A DNA stretch of 64,000 nt. It comes from Candidula unifasciata (Eukaryota; Mollusca; Gastropoda; Stylommatophora; Geomitridae). Position 1 is the first letter of the stretch. Every line of letters starts with the position of its first letter. The DNA lies in contig CAJHNH020000838.1 in NCBI GenBank assembly GCA_905116865.2, positions 1-64,000 of the forward strand. The letters are read 5' to 3'. This document shows positions 1-9,100 of the stretch, piece after piece. Both the position numbers and the translations under genes were made by a program. The notes below the pieces were generated by a model that saw only the letters and a list, made by a program, of their open reading frames with translations, searched no databases and was not told the origin of the DNA.

Positions 1-756
1 CACATGGGTGACCTCACATCACACCATGTGTCATGTCCTGGGTGACCTCACATCACACCATGTGTCATGTCCTGGCTAACCTCACATCACACCATGTGTC
101 ATGTCCTGGGTGACCTCACATCACACCATGTGTCATGTCCTGGGTGACCTCACATCACACCATGTGTCATGTCCTGGGTGACCTCACATCACACCATGTG
201 TCATGTCCTGGGTGACCTCACATTACACCATGTGTCATGTCCTGGGTGACCTCACATCACACCATGTGTCATGTCCTGGGTGACCTCACATCACACCATG
301 TGTCATGTCCTGGGTGACCTCACATCACACCATGTGTCATGTCCTGGCTAACCTCACATCACACCATGTGTCATGTCCTGGGTAACCTCACATCACAACA
401 TGTGTCATGTCCTGGGTGACCTCACATCACACCATGTGTCATGTCCTGGGTGACCTCACATCACACCACGTGTCATGTCCTGGGTGACCTAACATCACAC
501 TATGTGTCATGTCCTGGGTGACCTCACATCACACCATGTGTCATGTCCTGGGTGATCTTACATCACACCATGTGTCATGTCCTGGGTGACCTCACATCAC
601 ACCATGTGTCATGCCCTGGCTAACCTCACATCACGCCATGTGTCATGTCCTGGGTAACCTCACATCACGCCATGTGTCATGTCCTGGGTAACCTCACATC
701 ACGCCATGTGTCATGTCCTGGGTGACCTCACATCACACTATGTGTCATGTCCTGGG
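1..756. repeat. 34-bp minisatellite, about 22 copies
   Basis: Near-identical 34-bp units (core ACCTCACATCACACCATGTG) run from the left edge and stop at a unique junction after CCTGGG. The array continues outside the window. It lies downstream of the MARCHF terminal exon. Confidence 0.97.
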
Positions 757-1370
757 TTTATCAACAATGGCTATCAGATAGAAAGTGGCACAGGTCAAGA
801 CATACATGAGGGTGTCAGCAGATATTAACCACCCATTTCAAAAACTATAAATAATTTCCTTTAAAAAAAAAAAAAAAAGAATGTGTCTCAAATGAGCCTC
901 CTCCTGGATGACTGAGGCTAAGAATTTAATCCTGCAAGATCAGTCACAGAAAAGAATGGACAAATACACCAGTATAAAGGCATGACCTGTCTAAGGTTGT
1001 CACCACACTGTGGAGCTACTGTAAGAGCCTCAGATCCCTGCCTTCGGTGACACTGAGATAGTGGTACTGACAGATCACCATTCATGCTCAGAAGTCATCA
1101 TCACTTACACAGATGGACAGATGGGGTTGTGAAGTGCGTGTGGGTCAAGTCAGCGTGGGCATACACGTCATAAAGGACAGGAAAAACAATAAAAGATGAC
1201 AGTCGCATTTGCCAGACAAATACATCAAGCATGGACATGGAGGTACCAGAGCACCAGCAGTGGCAACAGAACAGGCAGCCACACAGGCAGTCATCATTTC
1301 AGACTCCATGAACATGCTACAGAAAATCACATTCCACTGTCACTTTCCAATATGGAGATATATGAATAAA
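757..1370. other. Non-coding spacer, nothing recognised
   Basis: Single-copy-looking sequence with an A-tract near 863-878. I see no supported exon, RNA gene or mobile element. Confidence 0.5.
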
Positions 1371-1765
1371 GGAAATTGATGACAGGCTGTTTAAACATAA
1401 ATGAAGGAAGGAAGGAAATTACTGCTGACTGGCTGTTTAAACTGAATAAATGAAGGAAGGAAGGAAGGAAATTACTGCTGACTGGCTGTTTAAACTGAAT
1501 AAATAAAGGAAGGAAGGAAATTACTGCTGACTGGCTGTTTAAATGAATAAATGAAGGAAGAATATTACTACTGACAGATTGTTTAAACATGAATAAATGA
1601 AGGAAGGAAATTACTGCTGACAGGCTGTTTAAACATAAATGAAGGAAGGAAGGAAATGACTGCTGACAGATTTTTTAAACATGAATATATGAAGGAAGGA
1701 AATTACTGCTGACAGATTGTTTAAACAGGAATAAATGAAGAAAGAGGTTTATCTGACAGGTTGTT
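1371..1765. repeat. Minisatellite of about 47 bp with internal GGAA runs
   Basis: About eight degenerate units combine (GGAA)n with GCTGACTGGCTGTTTAAA. Unit length varies through the number of GGAA repeats, so a microsatellite is nested in a minisatellite. Confidence 0.9.
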
Positions 1766-1794
1766 TTTTAACAACTGGTTCTGTCTTGAGTAGA

Positions 1795-1838
1795 AAAATT
1801 AACTAATGTCAATGTTAATCACAATCTCTCTCTCCTTT

Positions 1839-1900
<62 letters not shown>

Positions 1901-1956
1901 CCCCTCCTCAGTGTCACATAGAAAAATTCAACCATATCAATGCTAATCCCTCTTTT

Positions 1957-1993
<37 letters not shown>

Positions 1994-2300
1994 ACCCCCT
2001 CAGTGTCACAGAGAAAAATTCAACAATATTAATGCTAATCACTCTTTGTCTCTCTCGCTCGCTCGCTCTCTCTCACCCCCTCAGTGTCACAGAGAAAAAT
2101 TCAACTATATTAATGCTAATCACTCTTTCTCTCTCTCTCCCTCTCTCTCACCCCCTCCTCAGTGTCACAGAGAAAAACTCAACCATATTAATGCTAATCA
2201 CTCTTTGTCTCTCTCTCCCCGTCTCTCCTGTGTCACAGAAAAATATTAAACCATATTGATGCTAATCTCTCTCTCTCCCCCTCTCTCTGTCTCTCTCTCC
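1795..2300. repeat. CT-rich minisatellite of about 75 bp
   Basis: Units alternate a (CT)n block with GTGTCACAGAGAAAAATTCA and TTAATGCTAATC. About six copies; the CT block length differs between copies. Confidence 0.9.
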
Positions 2301-2389
2301 TGTATACACAGAATCATGTACATGTGTCAATAGTGGCCATTTTCATGTGTTTGCTAATAGCTTTTTTTAGTTTCTAGGTTGTCATATTT

Positions 2390-2395
2390 TTTAAT
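2390..2395 (-). terminator. Candidate poly(A) signal ATTAAA for the MARCHF gene
   Basis: On the minus strand ATTAAA lies about 370 nt past the stop codon at 2764. It is a common variant hexamer, but I found no AATAAA nearer the stop, and transcript data would be needed to confirm its use. Confidence 0.3.
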
Positions 2396-2504
2396 GTGAC
2401 AGCACATCACTCCAAGCATGTTTGCATATGCTCCACTTCCCTCGCAAATGTAAGGTGCATTTAAGGATGCTTGAGTTGATTTTAAGCGTGGTTCCAGCAA
2501 TGTA

Positions 2505-2680
2505 CGTATAAGCGCATGAATCTGACATTTACAATGAGTGTATAAATCTGACATATTTACAATCAGCATATGAATCTGACATATTTACACTGAGCGTATA
2601 ATTCTGACATATTTACAATCAGCGTATTAATCTGATATATATACAAAGAGCGTATGAATCTGAGGTATTTACAAACAAGT
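2505..2680. repeat. AT-rich tandem repeat of about 32 bp in the putative 3' UTR
   Basis: Five or so degenerate units share TCTGACATATTTACA followed by a GCGTAT-like segment. On the minus strand they lie 80-260 nt past the MARCHF stop codon, so they would be transcribed. Confidence 0.8.
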
Positions 2681-2763
2681 GTGTTCCTAGAACAAGCATC
2701 ACCAGAAGAGACTGCCAAATGAGTTGAGAATTAACCACATTCTCTCCATGCTCCGTCTGACAC

Positions 2764-3123
2764 TCAAGTATTGTATATATATGGTTTAGGACAGTCTGCA
2801 TCTCTGTTCTTATCATAAGCTTCGATCTGCCACTCTGTGTTATGACATATAAACTTGACAAACAGTCTATATATTGTGTGACGAGCCTTGATTTCCACAG
2901 TCATCGCTAGGAAGAAGGAGACGAAGAACATGACCCCACAAGTCAAAGTTATTACTTCCTCTGTGCTCAGGTACGTCTTGCCCTGTGAGATTTGTCCGTT
3001 GTCAGACAGGAAACACATGACAGTTGCCACCGCACAGATCACCATGACGACTAGAGTGATCAGGAAGATGATGTGAAGACACTTATCTCGCCTGGACACG
3101 TGTGGCATACGCCAGTTATGAAA
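2764..3123 (-). CDS. MARCHF: MARCHF terminal exon: two transmembrane helices and cytosolic tail
   Basis: The exon starts after the acceptor TATTTTTCCAG (AG at 3125-3124) in phase 0 and ends at a stop at 2764, coding 119 residues. It opens FHNWRMPHVSRRDK, the juxtamembrane segment. Helix 1 is about residues 16-39 (LHIIFLITLVVMVICAVATV region) and helix 2 about residues 57-77 (ITLTCGVMFFVSFFLAMTVE region). A short loop with QGKTYLSTEE lies between them. The tail is about 40 residues and ends in a Cys-Pro-Lys-Pro-Tyr motif. The two-helix hairpin with both ends cytosolic is the MARCHF1/8-type layout. Downstream, the 3' UTR includes an AT-rich tandem repeat. Confidence 0.9.
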   Translation of the reverse strand, partial: FHNWRMPHVSRRDKCLHIIFLITLVVMVICAVATVMCFLSDNGQISQGKTYLSTEEVITLTCGVMFFVSFFLAMTVEIKARHTIYRLFVKFICHNTEWQIEAYDKNRDADCPKPYIYNT

Positions 3124-6100
3124 CTGGAAAAATACAAATAAAATCACTTTATTTATAAAACTGTAATTGGAAACTAAGTTACAGACTCCTAATAAGACAC
3201 TGAGTTATAAAACAAGTGTGGATTAGTCTAAATAAATATAGGGTTCACAAACATATACCTAAAACATCTTGTCACACAACATAAACCTTAAACGTCTTGT
3301 CACACAACATACACCTGAAATGTCTTGTCCCATAACATACACCTGAAATGTCTTGTCACACAACATATACCTAAAATGTCTTGTCACATAACATATACCT
3401 GAAATGTCTTGTCACACAACATATACCTGAAATGTCTTGTCACACAACACATACCTGAAATGTCTTGTCACACAACACATACCTGAAATGTCTTGTCACA
3501 CAACACATACCTGAAATGTCTTGTCACACAACACATTCCTAAAATGTCTTGTCACACAACATATACCTGAAATGTCTTGTCACACAACACATACCTGAAA
3601 TGTCTTGTCACAGAACACATACCTGAAATGTCTTGTCAGACTACATATACCTGAAATGTCTTGTCACACAACACATACCTGAAATGTCTTGTCACACAAC
3701 ACGAAATGTCTTGTCACAACACATACTGAAATGTCTTGTCACACAAACATACCTGAAATGTCTTGTCACACAACACATACCTGAAATGTCCTGTCACACT
3801 GAAATGTCTTGTCACACAACATATACCTGAAATGTCTTGTCACATAACACATACCTGAAATGTCTTGTCAGACTACATATACCTGAAATGTCTTGTCACA
3901 CAACACATACCTGAAATGTCTTGTCACACAACATATACCTGAAATGTCTTGTCACCGAACACATACATGAAATGTCTTGTCACACACAACTAAGACTTGT
4001 CACAAAAAATACCTGAAATGTCTTGTCACACAACACATACCTGAAATGTCTTGTCACACAACACATACCTGAAATGTCTTGTCACACAACATATACCTGA
4101 AATGTCTTGTCACACAACATATACCTGAAATGTCTTGTCACACACATACCTGAAAATGGGTCTGTCAGTTTACACATGAAAATGATTGTCACAACATATA
4201 CCTTCATGTCTTGTCACACAACACATACCTGCATGTCTTGTCACACAACACATACCTGAAATGTCTTGTCACACAACTACTGAAATGTCTTGTCACAAAA
4301 CACATACCTGAATGTCTTGTCACACAACATTAAGAAATGTCTTGACAACACATACCTAAAATATCTCGTCACACAACATATACCTGAAATGTCTTGTCAC
4401 AGTCCCTGAAATCTGTCAGCAACATATACCTGAAATGTCTTGTTAAACATTACCTGAAATGGTCACACAACATACCTTGAAAATCTTGTACCTGAAATGT
4501 CTTGTCACACAACACATACCTGAAATGTCTTGTCACAGAAATGGGTCTGTCAGTTTTACACTGCAGATGGAAACATTATTTCATATTTGGTCTGTCTATG
4601 TTGCATTTATTTGCACAATATTAAGAACTACTGGGATTCAATGTTGAATTAAGAATCGACATCACAGCACTTGGGACACTCCCATAAGTGCTCAGTCCCT
4701 ATCTTCAGCAGCAAGAATTCTGGTGGTACCAGTAACCGTCTAATTGTATATCTGTCTCATCCTTTCCCTGAGCGTTGAGCGTCGACCATATCCCCGGGAA
4801 CTCCTTGCAGCGCCATTCTCCTTAGACTGTAATGATCTGTCTGTGCCTCCTCACTGTTCACTCGCTCCCAAAGGGCCCTCACAACATCTAGCTTGTCATA
4901 CATCAGTTCATCACCAAGTGGTGCAGGGCCAGCCGGTCTATCTGCCCCCTCATTTCCCAACACACAGGCATACCTGGAGAAAATATCCAAAGGATACCCA
5001 GGACCTCTGAAATGATGCTTGCCACTCTGCACGAAACAAGTCTGTTTTCACAGGGATTCATATACTAAATGTGGGCCAGAAAATATACAGGCAAGGGAAT
5101 TGACTGTTAGAGAACTGAGTATGAAATAATTATGAGCCTGCAATCTTGACCAAACTTCAAGAGCAGCAAGAGAAAAGGGGAGAGGAAAAAACAAGATCAC
5201 TACTTAGAGTGCCAAAAAAGTTTTGCAAATCTATAGGGAACTGGTATTTGAAGCCACTATATAATGGGGAAATGTGATGGAAACAATCTCAGAAATCTGT
5301 AACCTCAATGAACAATAGAAGACACGCTCTAGGCTGCTCACCTTAAATCGTTTATGACGCACATAAAAGAACTGACACAGTTCACATCTGGGAATCTTCT
5401 TTGTCTTTCTTGTGGAGATGTCGATCCACTTCTGCAGATGACAACATGGAGATGGTTAGGGACAAGATGGAGGCAGTTAGGGACATTATGGAGATGGTTA
5501 GGGACAACAAGGAGGTGGTTAGGGACAACATGGAGATGGTTAGGGACAAAATGGAGATGGTTAGGGCAACAACATGGAGGTGGTTAGGGACAACATGGAG
5601 ATGGTTAGGGACAAAACTGAGATGGTTAGCGATAACATGGAGATGGTTAGGGAAAACATGAGAGATGGTTAGCGACAACATGGAGGTGGTTAGGGACAAC
5701 ATGGAGATGGTAAGCGACAACATGGAAAACGTTGGAGAAGTTTAGGGAAGGAACATCAACGTGTATTCATACAATTACTGGGAATAACTAACCTAGTTGC
5801 TTGGCAGTCTTGTGGAAAGTTCGGCACATCGTGGATATAGTTGTGCGACTTCTTGTGACATTTCGACACATCGTGGGGATGGTCAATGCATTGTGTTGTG
5901 GTGTACAGCTAGGCTGCAATGTCTGTGCTCTGAATTTGATTTGCACAAACCCTTGATTAGTCAGCATTTATGACATGCTGTTAGATTGGCAATAAGTAAA
6001 CTCCCACCTCCAACCACCCTCTCTCTCCCCCTTCCCCATTCCCTTCTAGAAGGTTGGATTAACTGACCTGTACTCCCAGGCTGAGCCAGCTTAATCTGGG

Positions 6101-9100
6101 TTTCATGAAATGTCCCGAGACGTAAACATAGCTAATGTGATACTGAGCAGATAATGGACCAATTCGGCCATATTATGAGAAGAGGGGAAAATAGAACATG
6201 TGGTGACCACTCGAAAGATCTGTGGAAGGAGAGATAGAGGAAGACAACGAGAGAAGATGCTTGACAGTCTTGTTGCATGGCATGGAGGTGTGTCGGCACA
6301 CGAACTGATACATGCTGCAGGAGATCGCAGATTATGGAGAGGCATGATCGCCCACGCCATTCGGCAAAGCACCTGATGATGATGAATGCACCAATAACCA
6401 ACTGGTCTATCAATATGTGGGGCAACCACCATATGCCAATCACGCTCAGTAATGTGGAAACGAAACTGTGACACACATCAAATCTCCCTCACATCAACCC
6501 ACAAGACCTGACTGTCTTCTACACCCCAATTCCCTTTGGTTAAGGGGTCAATACACAAAAATTTTTTATTTTTTTATTTACAGAGTTAGAGCAGTTATTT
6601 TATAATGGTCATTTGTAGGGATACATGTTATTACATTTTTATACTTTAAGTGTTAAAAAATCATAGTTGACATGGCAATACCCGCCATCTTGTGAAAAAA
6701 AAAACAATATTCACTTAGAATCCTAAAATTTAAAAAACAAACATAGATATTCAATAATAGATGATGGATTCATAACGTGATATCCAATTTAGAGGTACAG
6801 GTCTTGTTTATTTACTTTAAACATGTTTTTAAATATTTTTCGTAGAATTTTAAAAGTAGCTTGGTCTTGTTGCATGGCATGAAAAAGTCAAAAAAAAAAT
6901 CTGCCATCATAAGACAGTAATCAAATTTTAAAAACAAATCGCCTTTCTAAAATCTACTTTTAGATAGACCAGTCCCTATGAAATATTGTTTACGAAGTAT
7001 GCATACTAAAATTTCATGTTTCTACTCTTTATATTAGCTTAGATTTTAGGATTTCACACACACAGAAACTGAAATATAGAGATTTGAGAAAACTGACTTC
7101 AAACCACAAACCTTTTTTTCTTCTTAAAAACCCCACTTTAGAATGTGGGTCGTTTAGTATTACCTTTTCAATGCAAAATTGTTTACAAATGACATAATCA
7201 AATGTGTGTCATCTATTCTACAAATGCCGAACTTTACAAAAACGAACACATTAAAAAAGTGATATTTTTGTCAAAATCCATAACAAAGATGCCTGTAGTG
7301 ACCCCTTAATGAGTGGGTCATTACAAGTTGACAAAAAAACCTGTTTAATAGAGTGGGTCATTACAAATGACATCTGCACCTGGTTAATGAGTGGGTCATT
7401 ACAAATGACATCTGCACCTGGTTAATGAGTGGGTCATTACAAATGACATCTGCACCTGGTTAATGAGTGGGTCATTACAAATGACATCTGCACCAGGTCA
7501 ATGCAATGTTCATTACAAATGCATCTGCACCAACAGTTGTAGTGCACAGAGTGGGTCATTACCGGACATCTGCACTGAGTTAAGAGTGGGTCATTACAAA
7601 TGACATCTGCACCGGTTAATGAGAGGGTCATTACAAATGAGCAGGTCTGCACCTGGTAATGAGTCGGGTCATTGCAAATTCATCTGCACCGGTTAATGAG
7701 AGGGTCATAACAATGGACATGGTTGCACAGTTAATGAGATTGGTCATTACAAATGACATCTGCACCTGGTTAATGAGAGGGTCATTACAAATGACATCTG
7801 CACCTGGTTAATGAGTGGGTCATTACAAATGACATCTGCACCTGGTTAATGAGTGGGTCATTACAAATGACACCTGCACCAATTCTAATATAGAAGCTTA
7901 ATCAAGTGAATACAAAATTCACAACTCACAATTCTCTAGTATAACACTGAACAGCAATGATACAGTTTAGCAAAATCCATAACAACAGTTCTATAGAGTA
8001 ACACAGAAGAGAAATTATAAAGTTTACCAAAAAGCATAAAAACAAAGTTGTATAGAAACAGCAAATTTTAGCAAAAGCCATACAAACAAACAGTTCTAAA
8101 GAATAATATACAAGAGAAATGATAAAGTTTAGCCAAAAAAATACCAACAAATAATTTTCTAGAATAACACAAAAGATCAAAGCAATGTTAGTAAACACCA
8201 TACCACCAAACAGTTGTAGTGCACAGACTTGAGGCTGCCAGAGCATCGGCACGGAGAGAACAGGATGTCATCGCCATCACCGGGAAGCTGACATATTCGG
8301 CATACACTGAGCAGGTCAGTGCCTGCGTCTGAGTCGGGAGACACAATTCAGTTAATCTATAGTAACACAATAAAGTTAATCAAAGTGGCACTAAAGTTGC
8401 ACAGCTGACATTGCTCCCCAGGAGTGTTCCGCTGGCAATAAGAAATGCCTGATATAACTTAATGTTTGTAAAGACACGCTAGTAACACAATAAAGTTAAT
8501 CTATAGTAACACAATAAAGTTAATCTATAGTAACACAATAAAGTTAATCTATAGTAACACAATAAAGTTAATCTATAGTAACACACTGTGTAGTGACAAT
8601 GAGTAACACAACGCTACAGTAACACTGCAGTGACAATGAGTAACACAACGCTACAGTAACTGCTGGAAATACATTACTGCAGTAACTACCAGAAATACAA
8701 GTAACTGCTAGTAACACAAGACTGCAATAACTGCTAGTAACAGGAGATTGCAACAACTACAAGTTGAGTTATGAGCTGGATTATTTTCACAGCAATCTGG
8801 ATACATCTAAAGGTGCTCAGAATCCCATCTCAACATATAACTCCTAGCAACATAACCTGCACAATTTTTTGTCAATCTGTCACGTGTTCCAATTTTTCTC
8901 TCCTCAAAATGTGACCAAACACGCACACAGATCCACACAATGACAACTACCACTTTCTGATATTTGTGCTAAACACATTTTGTGACTTAATTCTCTTTAA
9001 ACAAATCCAGATGACTGTTGAATGTTCTTTCCGCATTCTTCTGTTTAACCACATCAGTCAGACCTTAAGGGACTTTCTCTTATCTACTAACTGTCCTACG

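Noticed and set aside
1..756. CRISPR-like direct repeats
   Set aside because: Units are contiguous without unique spacers, in a eukaryotic context; this is a minisatellite, as are all the other arrays here.
4520..4560. 41-nt MARCHF exon between CATCTGCAG and CAG|GTATGTG
   Set aside because: Splice sites look good, but both phases compatible with neighbouring exons contain a stop (TGA), and the RING-CH finger is complete without it.
5440..5735. Telomere-like TTAGGG motifs
   Set aside because: TTAGGG occurs once per 21-bp unit, not in tandem; it is part of a minisatellite at a splice acceptor.
8307..8328. Upstream acceptors for the first RING-CH exon (GACTCAG and GACGCAG)
   Set aside because: Neither leaves the one base needed to complete the GA codon from exon 11298-11585, while CTGCTCAG at 8308-8307 does.
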